From Neospora caninum Liverpool (Eukaryota; Apicomplexa; Conoidasida; Eucoccidiorida; Sarcocystidae), in NCBI RefSeq assembly GCF_000208865.1, contig NC_018394.1, positions 3,537,797 to 3,601,796 of the forward strand: DNA of 64,000 nucleotides. The letters are read 5' to 3'. The notes under the pieces are model-generated. The model was not told where the DNA came from. It searched no databases and saw only the letters and a program-made list of their open reading frames with translations. Positions 25,737-37,008 of the stretch are shown here, piece after piece. Each line of letters opens with the position of its first letter. The stretch's first letter is position 1. Made by a program: the position numbers and the translations under genes.

Positions 25737-26562
25737 ATGCCGCCCGTACCATCACTAAACCCTCTGAGGACACGCCGGCTATCTGATTCCCGGTCTCCTT
25801 TCCCTCGTTCCACCTCTTTCGATTCTGCTTCCGGACCAAAACAGAGTGCGACAGTGCATACTGTTACCACAGGAGAAGCGGGTGCGTCAAGTGTCGGGCA
25901 GGCGTGGAATCCCGTGTCTTCTGCGGTTTCATCTCCTGCCAAGAAGCCTCCAGATGCTCTGACAAGGAGAGGCTTGGGGACGCACATGACCACAACCAGA
26001 AGAAACCTCCTGGAACGGATGATTCGTTTGCAGAGATATAGACAGTCAACCTTCTTTCGTTCTGTCTCCCGTGTCACTCTCGCGGTTACGGTTCTGGCTG
26101 CGTGCATGATTGCTCTTAGACGTTTTTATTTAGTCTGCGTGCCTGGTGCGAACCGCGCTTCCCCACCTTCGCTTTCGCCGGGTTCTGGATTTCGTTCCCT
26201 TCTATCCCCTTCTTCTCAACCTGAACCGGCACGACTTTGGGAGGGAATGGTTACTGGGCAGCGATTTCGGCGACTAGCCGAGGCTCCGAAAGAGCATCCC
26301 AGCCAAGGAATTCCTCAGGATGGTTCTGCAATCTGTGAGCCAGAGGAAGCAACAGACGGTGACGGACGAGAGCCACAGGGAGCAAGCGGAAGGAAAAGGC
26401 AAGGCAAAAAACGCAAAGCAAGTCGTGAGGGCAGTGACAGAAACGAACACGGACAGAAGCCGCAAGGCCGTCGTCGACGAGATAAGCCAGTCCAAGAACC
26501 ACCAGACGCTGAGGAGCACGAGGGCGCAGGGTCACCGAAAAAGGCCAAACAGGCTAGTACAG
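25737..26562 (+). CDS. Exon 1 of paralogue 2: signal/anchor, RRLAE and strong basic clusters
   Basis: The ATG at 25737 opens a frame that ends phase 1 at ACAG|GTCCGC. The hydrophobic stretch 112-136 sits well inside the N terminus, as in many coccidian dense-granule proteins. RRLAE at 178-182 is followed by acidic sequence and then by GRKRQGKKRK, GRRRRDK and PKKAK, which look like nuclear localisation signals. An RRLSD at 13-17 lies before the hydrophobic stretch and is unlikely to be processed in the lumen. Confidence 0.84.
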
Positions 26563-29500
26563 GTCCGCAAGAGCTGGTTGGTTGTCGTTAGTTTACTCCT
26601 GCAACTGTGCCCGTTATATGAAGTTCGAACTATAGTCGACTTGCAGACACCATATGTCTTGGGTCTGTTGTGTTTACCGCTCACCCACTTCTTTCTACTC
26701 TCCTAAATGCCAGACCTGTTCCCTTTTATCACACTCGCCGTACCTCCGCCACACTACAGCAAATCACCTGACTGCCCGCCCTCGCGGCTGGCCCTCTTTC
26801 TCTTCTGCTCCTCTGCCCGCGGTTCACCCCGTCGGGTATGTTTCCACTGCATCTCCTCTTTTGTTGTTTTCTGCTCTGCGGTCCCCTTCGCAGACGCCTT
26901 CCTGGACTTGTATGCCTCCGTGTTTTTGTTTCTGAACGCTGCTGACTCGATTTCTGCTGGGTAGGCCTCCTTGCTCGAGCTTCCGCGTCTTCGTCCGTCT
27001 CCTCATCCTTCTAAAGTGGGTTACATGTTTAACCTGCTTTAGCGTCGCCTCGCTCGGGACATCGACATTTGCTGCGTGCAACTCACTCCCTTCGACTTCC
27101 TCTCCACTTTGATATGTGTCCATATCCCCTACAGAAACTCTGGCAGGGGCACCCCTACAGCCGGGCACAAAATGCAAGAGGAAGAAACTTGCGGCCGGGT
27201 CCGAGGAAGAGGGAGAGAGCGACGAAGCAGTACATCGGAAGCAAAAACGAACATCACCTGAATCGCCAAATCGTAGCCAATCCCGCAAGAGCCAAATGGC
27301 CATCGACATGTACGAAGATCTAAGTGAAGAAGAGCTGGAGGCCATGGTTGTTCAGCCACAAGACACCCCAGACTGTACGTCACAAGAAGACAGACTCGCA
27401 CTGAAGAACGCTAGTGCACAGAACAATTCGACAGACACTTCCACGGCACGCAACAGGCGAAAATGCGCCTCCTTTTGCAGCACATTGCGTTTTGAAGAAA
27501 CCGTTGGTTAGCGGCTCGATCTGCGTCTTACGGGTGATGTATCTTAAACGGATGGGAATTGTTTCGGAAGGTATCGAAACATGGCAGAGAGCTTCCTGAA
27601 TGCGGATGTAAATGTGCTACAGGTTGTACCTGAGCGTGCGTGATCTGGTTCGAGTTCGCTTGCAATCAACAATTCCTTCCTGTATTTACATCACAGTTTC
27701 GGAAATCCACCGAGCACTCAACCAGCCGCGCACTCGTGCCGTGGTGCACACACGGGGCCCCGTCTGTCTAAGTGAAGCGGTCCTCCGCCGGCCTTCCCCC
27801 TTCCCCTCGCGGTTAACCCAGGTGTCGACTTCAGTGACGAGCCTCCGTGTAGCTAGTATCGGCATTACTCTGACACGTCCGGTCGTGTGGTTCTCCTTCT
27901 CTCTTTTGTTTCCTGCATCCAGCAAGTGAAGTGGTTCAGTGGTATAACGCTTACGCGAAGACGATGCTGCGGGTGTCGACCAGCCTTAGGCGGAGACGTC
28001 TACGTGAGAAAGGTGGGCAGCACAGCGCCCGCTCCCTCAGTACGGGACTCCGCGTTGTGGCGAAGTCTATCTTCGCGAGTACGCGTTTTTCAGTAATGCA
28101 GAAACTTCTGCCGCCGTGTCCAGTTCCGTCGGTGCAACGGAAGGCCTCAGAGATCCACAGACAATTGCAAGAGACCATCAGGCGGAAACTCGTTGCCATC
28201 GTCGGCGAGGATGCAGCTTTCTGCGCACACCAACTCGAAGTGGAGCTGCTTCGCACAGCTGTGGGGGCGTCGCGAGGGGCTCACGGCCCCCTCAGGACAG
28301 GAGGGCGATATGTAGAATCTCCAGGTGTCACCAAAGGATCGCAATCAGACGAAATCTTATGGCAGCTATCAGGTAAGCAGTAAGAAAACCCGGGGACGTG
28401 GAGACGTGATACCACTGTGGCCGGGGAGCACATGAGTAGAGGTGCTGTGATCTGCCCGGGAATCACGACGGTAGCTGACGGAACGAATGGAGGTGGCTGC
28501 GGCAGCGACACTGAACAGCGGTATTCGTACGTTTGAACGCATGAAGCGAGGTATACGCAGTTTTTTTGTATGATGGCCGTAGCCGAATGCATCCACTTAA
28601 ACGACTCTTCGTCTACGAAGAAATAAACGAAAAATCCATGTGTCGTACTCCGTTGCATACGGATGTATATGGTTCTCACGGCTGAACCAGGCTTTACATC
28701 CATGTGATTGTCTCTCTTTCGGAAAGTGTACATTGAGTTTATCCTTTATCGTAACGTATTCTGCCAAGAGTTGTCGCCAGTCTGGCGGCCAGTTCACTCT
28801 TGCGTCAATGACGCAATTTACTGACAAACGGATACGCTGATCGCGTCGTAGGTTTCCTTCGGTGTGGCTGTTGACTCTCCGGAGAGTTAATGGCCCGGCG
28901 CAGCAACCACCCTAAATACCGATCAGCTGGGCTATCTCTTCGTTCAAGGGTTTGCCTGCAAGCGCCTGTTGATCTACTTCCATGTTTACCTGTCATCGCG
29001 TGTAAAATCATTTGCAGGATTGTCTGTGTGCTTTAGCCCCGCATCCTTGTGCTGCTTTCTCCACTTAATCGCTTGCTTACAAATAGGATGACATGTTCAG
29101 GGCCAGTTTCTGGATATGCTATTGTATCCATATGTTTCCGTCGAATGCCGTGAGTTGTCTAGGCACTTAGCATATTTTAGGTTTCTCACGTTGCTTGTCG
29201 AGCTTCTTTTCTATGGAGTCAGACGCAGCTCTAACGACTTAGACGCAAAAACCTTGAAGCATAAGGATGCGGCAGTTCTAAAATCAACCGATGCGTTCGC
29301 ACCCGTCTGAATCGATCATCGTTTGCGCATCTCACTGGATGGATAGTTTGAGTGTGTGTTATGGGCACCAGCATATAAAATACTGTTAGTGCACTCACCG
29401 CTTGTCACGGAAATATGCAAGGGAGGACATATTTGCGTATCGGTGCATGAGCATGACTTTGTATACCTATACAAACTAAGCTTCGACTTACGCACGTAAC

Positions 29501-32500
29501 GCCATACTTGCATCCGCGTATGGCACGATTTACGGGGCTGGTGTGAAGTGGAGGGACACAAATAACACACGTGTTAGCTTTATGAAATTGTGCAAGTCAT
29601 AGTGGTAGCGCGTGTTCGGGCTAGACATCAAAACGGATGTAGAGAACCTTATGTGTGACATCCCACCGCTTATCATTGCCACGGAATCATAGCGAAGGCA
29701 ACGACGACGCTGTATATTGGCGTCGCAGCGGCCAGATGTTGGAGGAAAACTGCAGGCAATCTGTGACGTTATCAGCTGACCGGCATGAGACATGGGGGGA
29801 ATGCTTGCCGAGCCTTCTCTGGTTGCCCCTGTATATAAACACACATGTGTGGCTTCATGTGAGTTTCTGCAGCTCTCTGGTTCTCGCGTGATCTCTGTCT
29901 ATCTATCTACCTATCTATCTATATGTCAACGTAGAAGGCCGTTGTTGTCTTGTTGTGTACAGAAGTGGGCATGCGTCTTTCTGGCAGAGAGCCGCTTCTC
30001 GACATCCAGGCTTTTCTCAAACGACACCCAGATATCTCTGTCCGTGAGTACAGTGGACGCGGGTGTCTGCGAGTCAGTAAACAGCCCAGACGGGTGTAGA
30101 GGGAGGACCATCAATAAATTGAAAAACCGGAGAAACGAGAGCTCGCACTGCGTGCTGATGTCTTTTCTGCGTCCCCACGGTTCTGTGTGATTGCTTGTGT
30201 ATCTGTTCTTTTCCGCCTCCTCCTCAGCGAGCAGAAATCACTCCACAGTGGCCGTCCGTAGAGGGTTGGTTTCCGTTTTCCAACATCGCCCAATCCGTGC
30301 GATGTTTTGCATCCACTTTAGGCTGCCGTCTTCTGTTGCGCACTGCGCGTGGGCTGTCAGCCTTTCGACTCCTTGCGATATCTCTCATATGTGCATTTTA
30401 GGAATCCCAGGAAACTCCCGGCTAAAATCTGCTATCCGAGAAGCTGTATCAGGTCAGGATACGTGGTGTATAGCCTCCATACCCGATTCGGTTCCTTCCT
30501 GTGGCCAACGCGCGGATCTGGGTTCTTTTGCGGGATACCTGTTTCACGATACGCAGAGCCTCATGTCCCCGTTGATACATCTACTCCGACAGAGCCGTGT
30601 TTGTCTGGGGTGACTAGGCTGACCCTATGGTTCTTGACTGTCACTTGCACGGTTGCCGCTCATATATCCAAAGAGTCGGGGGTCGTATGCATGCACTTTG
30701 CATGAACGTAGGTACATGTAAATAAGCAAAAGGATGGAAGGCGGCATATTATTTGGTGACGGGGGGTTGTGTGCGCAAGTCCTGGCACAGCAATACATCG
30801 ACACTGAAACACGCTGGTAGCTGTTTCTTTCCTTGTGCAAGCTGTTTCGAGGGGTCCGCTCGAGGCGGGGAATCTATGAGGCGTCCGAGAGCTTACCAAA
30901 GCATCGCAGACGCTACAGTGAGTCCTGCTCACGAGTCGACGTATGCTGTGTCTCGACGTTGAACACAGATCTAGAGGATGACGGCTTCAACACGCCTACG
31001 TCACCAGATACCCCAAACTCAAAATCCCAGTCGAGTACCGATGTGTTTGCCCTTGCCAAGGAGATATTCACGCCCGATATTTCCGCTTCCGGTCAGTTGT
31101 CACACGCGCCGTCGATGCCGATCTCACCGCGGTTGTTGATCCAAGGACGTTTCTACATCCCTTGACTCGAGACCCTATTTCCTCGTACTTGTGTGTGCGT
31201 TAAAGTGCGGCTGTTTAGAGGTGCAGTGACTTGGTTTCTATGCGGAGGACGAGAAATAAGTTAGGAGTCTGCCACGGACGGGAATATATTCATCGGAATT
31301 ACCAAGGGTTTGGTTCGTGATTCGCGAGAATGCTGGAAATGGCCTGACCCCACACTGGGATGGACACATACACATTTTCCTAGATAATCGTCGCCTGATG
31401 TGCATGTATATGTGCCCAGACAGGGACGCGATTCAGCTTATCTTACGAGTATAATGGATATAAGTCTACCTTGGTGTGCATGGATGCCGCATGTTCGATA
31501 TCCCATGTCGTTGTCACGCTGTGTTATTTCCACATCCCGTCTAAACCTCTAGGACATACAACCTCCCGCAAATGCGTTGACTGGCAAAAAGTGTGGACCA
31601 CCTCATCGTTTGGCAAATACTGTCTTTAGAGTATTGCTCTGACGCCACATTGAGCTTGCGGATGTTGTGCTAGACAGAGCTCTATCGATTCAGTGCGTCG
31701 AATCCTTTTTTGGTCCATCCCCTGTATGCGTCGGTGGCTACATACGTTACACTAACCTTTGCGACTTCGCCCAGTTGCATACAAATGCACACAGTTTTTC
31801 ACTGTGTTTCAACCATCCTGCTGTTCTGGTATGGCCTTATGTTCAGCTGCTCCTGCGCAGGTCTGGGATGAGCTAGTGTCGGGAAGGGCACGGGCGGCAG
31901 GCGTCCGCATCAAGCAGCTTCGGTACCTACTTAAAAAAAGAAGAACGAGAGCTGCGCTTCAATCCGTACTCTACCACGTAGCTGGCGCGCTGCTACTTGG
32001 GGCCCGGACGGCACATTTAGCTAGAGAGTTGCCGCTCCTGCAGAGAAGCTCAGTTTTCTTCGAAGTGCAGAAGGCACTCTCCGTAGTGTGGAATACTTTT
32101 GGATTATGGACTTCCGCTGTGAATAAGCTTGAGGAACTTCTACTCCGCCACGCCATCGATGAAACCACGGACGTCAGGAGAGATGCAGCAGCCGGACCAG
32201 ACGGCGAGGAGTTCCTGCCGTACAGGCTCAAAAATGTTGAAACAGGTGAGCATATTGATCGGCACGCCCCAATGAAGAGACATACCGACGCGCGGGAGTG
32301 GGAATATACTGAATTGGAGAAAGTCGATTCAACGCGACGCTTAGGCAACTCACTTGTCATCTGTCTGCAGATTCTCAATACCTGCGAGGAACACATATAT
32401 TTGAGCCCAGCAGAAATCCAGCATCTGTGTGTGTCATATAAAAGAGGAAAGACAGTCAGGACAGGCACCTGCACTTGTTTCTCGGTCAATCCGAGGACAA

Positions 32501-35500
32501 CGAAGCGATTGTGGGATGCGGACATTAGTTGCTTCGACGATCAGTCGAAATATAAAGAGTATCGCCCAAGGCAAAAGCCATGCCATGGGTGCCTAACTGC
32601 AATGTGATATAGCTTTTCTGGGGAGCACGTGATACGCGGTGGACTGAGGGTTTACATCTATAGGCCCTGTGCGTTTTGAGCGTTCGTTTCATCAACATGT
32701 CACTGTGGTTACCAATACCGATGTAGTCGCAGGCACTGGTGGAAGGCTCTGAATGAAGGGAGGCAACCGGCCACACTCTTCAGGACGATGGGCTAAGCAG
32801 CGGGCGTTTCACAGTTAGGGAAGACACAGAATACGAGCGAGACACAATCACAGTTTCGGGAGCTCAGGCGGAAGAGCCTGTTTCACTGTGCTGTGAAAGA
32901 CTTGGAAGTTCTGGCAACCAGTAGATGGCGGGTACGGGCAAACGGTGAACCTGCAATATTCCTTGGACATCAAGGCACTACTTCTTTTCTCCCTCTCGTT
33001 TGAGTTGGCATCCTGTTCACACATTCGTCGTCACACATCTTCCTTTGACCGTTTTTGCACATATATAAGTGCTGCTATCGCGGAGTGTATCGTGTCCCCC
33101 CTTTCACTCTGTAGGAGCTGTTAGTTCTAGTGTGGCATTCTTTGTCCGAAGATGAGCGAACAAAGGCGTCTTGTGTATCTGTTTGTTATCCAGCGACTTC
33201 GAAGCGGCTCCGACAGTTCGATCTCCTGAAACTAGTTCTTGACTCAATTGAAGAGGACGAGCACTGGAGAACAGGTAGGCCGTTTTCACAAGGCGAGAGG
33301 GGTAATAGCAAATCGCGTGAAAGCACGCCTGGCAAGACGAACACAACGAAATGAGAAAAAGGGACATGACCAAAGAGCAGGGAAGTACAAACGCAAAAGC
33401 AAAGTTACATTACAAGTGGTGAGAGGGAGACGAGACACGGCAAGTGTGCGGGAGAACACTTCTCGCGTAGTGAAAGTGGGCGGACGAATGGTAAAAGAGC
33501 GACCAGCCTGAAAAAAGCCAATCATAAAGACAATCTAACGAAAGAGGACGCAAGAGGTAGAGCGGTGGGGAGGCGAGGATGGATGATCGTCAACGGTAGA
33601 TTTTAGGATCTCCGACCAAAAACACGCGGTATGAACGAATCGAAGACAAAATGTCTGCTAACCGGCACCCACGCTTAAAGGGCAAAGACGCTACAGTTTC
33701 ATGTGTACCGGTTTTGGATGGTGTTACATTTAACACCGCATCCCGAAGTTACACACCCGTCTTGCCTGGTTCCTTAGAGAAACGTGTTTTGTGCCCCTGT
33801 AACATATGTATCCTTCTGTCAAAAAAAACAAATAATACATGTCCGTGGTGGTCATCTGTTTTCTTGTTTTAATCCATTTAAAGCGTTCTCCCTTTATGTT
33901 TCTGCAAATGTAAAACTAACGGGATCGCCTAATAGCGTCCAACGGTAGGGGAGCGTTTAGCATTAAAAGAAAGCAAAATCGTCAAATTCTCTGAATACAG
34001 CAGAAGTGATCATGTCGATCATCTAATATATTATGCCGACGTTGACGTTCGCATTCGGCTCCTCACCATCTGCGCGTACGATTTCTCGTGATAGCGGACG
34101 CCTGCTGCGCGTGGGTGTTTCCACGTGTTCAGGCCCCCGTGGCATTGACGGGCAACAGAGGCTTCAGGAGCTTTTGTGGGCCTACAGTGGAGGTATGTCT
34201 GTCGTTTTCTCTTGGCGTCGTCTTCCATCCGCCTTTCGCTCGCCTTGCGCTATTTCTTTGTCGCCTCTGATCCCAGCATGCGGCACATCGTAGTCTCCGC
34301 CTGTACGTCTCTCCTTGACCTCTCTTTCGCTGTGTATTGTTTCGCGTCGCTCTTTCCGGTGGTACCTTGTCGAATGCTTTCGTTCGTATCCAGGGGCAGG
34401 GCCGTCTTCGTCATCAGCTCTCCTATCCCTGCCTCTGTTCCCATCTTTCCTGATCATCCTTTACCACTTGCCGCTGCATACCTCGTCCTGCCGTTTCAGT
34501 CTACCTTTGTCGCGGAAGTATGGTGCCCTGTTTGTTGCGCCTTTGTGTCCCGTTTGTTCCCATTGCTTTTTCTTTCGTTTGTATCGAGAACGTCCCTCAA
34601 CGTATGCCACCGGAGGTCCTCAACCTGTCCTGGTTCAGTCCGCGCGTGTGCCCAATTCAGACAAAAACAGAAATCTATCTGCTTCTTCTTGTCACTTGTC
34701 CCAGGCTGACGATCAGAAAAAGTAGCCAGTGCAGTGGCCAGACTCATGGTAAAATGATGTGGAGCAAGTGGGAAAGTGTCGGCGGCGATGTCTTACTGTA
34801 CAGAACACCCTGTCAAAATATGACTCGTTCGCATTTTGCCAGCGTAACCTTCGCGTTTTCCTTCTGCTCTAATCTGCTTCATCAGGGTCCCCGGATGCAT
34901 CCCCCCCTTCTCCGACTCAACACCACGATGCGGATTTCTCTGCGCCGCCGGCAGCCGACTCGACGACACACGACGGAGAAGATGGGATCACAAGTTTAGA
35001 CGCGGACTCCCGGGATTCGCTAGAAACAAATGGTAAACTTCGTGTTAGTTCATACGTTTCACTTCGCGTTCCAAGGCCGTATCTCGTTGGGGGTGTAAAG
35101 GTCCGACGGTCCGAGTTGGAGTAAAGGGGCATGTGCCTGTGTGGACTATTCTCTCCTGTCTTGTCCTCTGCGCCTCTCAGGCCAAACGCCAGACGATTTC
35201 GCGTCTTCGAAGTCTTCAACAGACGCCGATCTCGATGATAGTCCAGCTCTCGGGATCCTTCTGGACGCCGACGACAGCGACAGTAAGAAACCTCCAAAGG
35301 CAGATTTGACGGGCACGTGGCGTATTCACCGAGGTTTCGCGAGACCCATGTCAACGTGTTACGTGCTTGCTTGTTCCCCGTCCGAATATTCTTAAATAAT
35401 TCGTTTCCTTGTCCTTTCGCCCTATGAACGCTTCAGGCACGATTTCTGCTACATCACCGATCCTCAGTCCTCAAATCCCAGAGGCGCCTGACACCCTAGA

Positions 35501-37008
35501 CCAGGCGTATGCCATCTCCAGCGCACCTCAAGACGAACGTAAGGGAGATGAAGGCAGTGTATGCCAGGCGGAGACATGGCTACCTCATCTAGGGCTGCCG
35601 TCGTACGGTTCGGTCCGTCATACACGTCGCGTCCCCCCGCTAGGCCAGTGCTATTTCCTGCTTCAACTCTCCACCCATAATCTGTTTTGTTGACTGACGC
35701 CAAGCTGCGGCTCAGAGACGACCGGACACGCTTCGGCGGTGTCCGGTGATGTGGGGGCACCGAGGCCGCCCCCTAGCAATTTAGTTCATGGACCTCATGG
35801 CTAGCGATGAACAGGACAGGCAGCGACCAAAGAAAAGAAGATTGTAACCTGGAGATGGTGTGGCATTTCTAGTCACTCGTATGCCCGGTGCGCTGTGCCT
35901 TCTAACTCGTGTGCCGAGTCCTGTTATGACCATCCAGAGGCCAAACCGTTTGACGGCTTTTGTGAATAGTGGTGTGAACTGGATTTCTTGTAGAACCTGA
36001 AGTCCCTGTCTGGTTGCCGACGCTAGACGACGGCCTCATAGAGGAGGCATTAACCCTGTACGGTTCAGATGATTATGAAGGTACGACTGAACCAAAGGGC
36101 ACCTGTTCGCAGGGGGGTACGTGTCTTCCATGGGACTGGAAGGGCGAATAGCTGTCGTTTGCTGCTAACGAATAGCCAGTTGCTACAGCGGTGTCGGTTC
36201 GCCTTTCGCTCGACTATCTCTGTGTCACCTCAATTTATGCTTTCCACAATTCAGAATCCGAAGGAATCCTGGAGGGGCCGTTCGCTTCTCTTATCCAAGA
36301 CGGCGACGATGATTTATTGCAGCAGATGATCGCAGAGCTTGACGCTCTAGAAGAAACGGGTAAGGAAACACGAGAAACAACGCCCGAAACCAGTGTGTTT
36401 TCGTTTGAGCACGGACCTGCACTTTTCGTCACGTACGTTGGTCGTTTGGAGAAGCGTGACGTAAACAGGTAAATCTCACGTGAGCCGTCGTCGTTCGTCC
36501 TCCAGTCTGTTCACTGTTCAAATGTTCAGCTTTATTTGCGACTGTGGACACACTGTCTCCGCATGACGGGATCCTGTCAAGTCTTCCGCTTTTCCGTATA
36601 CTACTGGAGCCGCCTAGCACGCGATGTCTCACCTCTCGCTGGCGTCGTCGCTGTAGTCTCCTGCCTCGTCTATAGGTTTCCTCTTTTCCATGGTTTCTTT
36701 GTTTTTCGTTTCGTATTGGGTCCTTTCTAGCTCTGGGCAAATTGCTACAGTGTTTTTTGGTAATGCGGGAACAGATGCCAGGGGCATCAATTCCCGTGCT
36801 CTCTCCGTTGCGTTGGAATTGACGCACAGGCCGTCGCTGAATCATTTGACTCCTTCATTCCCCGTTTGTTTTGCTATGCTGATGAACTCTGGTTTCCACC
36901 TTGAAATATGTGTTAGCTTTGTCTTCTCTGTGTTGCTGTGCTCTTTCCGTTCTCCGCCAACTACACTGTGTTCCAGAAGGAATCGAACAAGACGGAGCGC
37001 ACAAGTGA
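25737..37008 (+). CDS. Paralogue 2: putative exported protein with RRLAE motif, 14 exons, 944 aa
   Basis: Exons I assign: 25737-26562, 27135-27374, 27923-28372, 29963-30043, 30969-31091, 31847-32245, 33194-33274, 34133-34192, 34886-35032, 35181-35282, 35437-35538, 35994-36080, 36255-36359, 36977-37008. They join to 2,835 bases, open to TGA, with every intron phase 1. Residues 112-136 are hydrophobic; RRLAE is at 178-182; basic clusters lie at 218-227, 244-250 and 267-271. Exon 3 matches the first gene in length (450) and in LLRTAVGASRGAHG. Exons 4, 7 and 8 match in length (81, 81, 60) and pattern. Exon 5 shares IFTPDI with IFTEDV. The last exon is a short acidic tail in both. RRLAE fits the ASP5 consensus exactly. 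Likely a secreted, ASP5-processed effector-type protein; function unknown. Confidence 0.8.
27923..28372 (+). CDS. Exon 3 of paralogue 2: 150-residue helical module
   Basis: A 450-base phase 1-1 exon (CATCCAG| before, ATCAG|GTAAGC after). The N-terminal half is very basic; the C-terminal half carries the family block LEVELLRTAVGASRGAHG. Same length and block as 11768-12217. No known domain recognised. Confidence 0.82.
29963..30043 (+). CDS. Exon 4 of paralogue 2: 27-residue conserved exon
   Basis: Phase 1-1, 81 bases (GTACAG| before, GTCC|GTGAGT after). It reads MRLSGREPLLDIQAFLKRHP, against [21 protein letters not shown] in the 81-base exon at 13710-13790 of the first gene. The match in size, phase and pattern (RL-T/S-GR-x-P, hydrophobic helix, R-N/H-P) is the best single piece of evidence that the small exons are real. 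Confidence 0.82.
31847..32245 (+). CDS. Exon 6 of paralogue 2: second helical module
   Basis: 399 bases, phase 1-1, starting after GTTCAG and ending at AACAG|GTGAGC. A nearer AG at 31859-31860 would put a stop in the frame, so I chose the upstream acceptor. It encodes Arg-rich helices, then FFEVQKALSVVWNTF and NKLEELLLRHAID, comparable with exon 6 of the first gene. Confidence 0.78.
33194..36359 (+). CDS. Exons 7-13 of paralogue 2: run of short symmetric exons
   Basis: Seven exons of 81, 60, 147, 102, 102, 87 and 105 bases, all flanked by AG and GT with phase 1 on both sides. Several are an acidic linker followed by an amphipathic helix, for example FDLLKLVLDSIEEDE, QQRLQELLWAYSG, DDGLIEEALTLYGSDD and DDLLQQMIAELDALEE. 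The first gene shows the same style at 17108-17188 ([17 protein letters not shown]) and 18015-18074 ([11 protein letters not shown]). These look like repeated short helical binding motifs, each carried on its own exon. Confidence 0.75.

Noticed and set aside
36530..36580. Candidate 51-base phase 1-1 exon in paralogue 2
   Set aside because: Frame and phase fit, but the donor (CAA|GTCTTC) is weak and there is no counterpart in the first gene.
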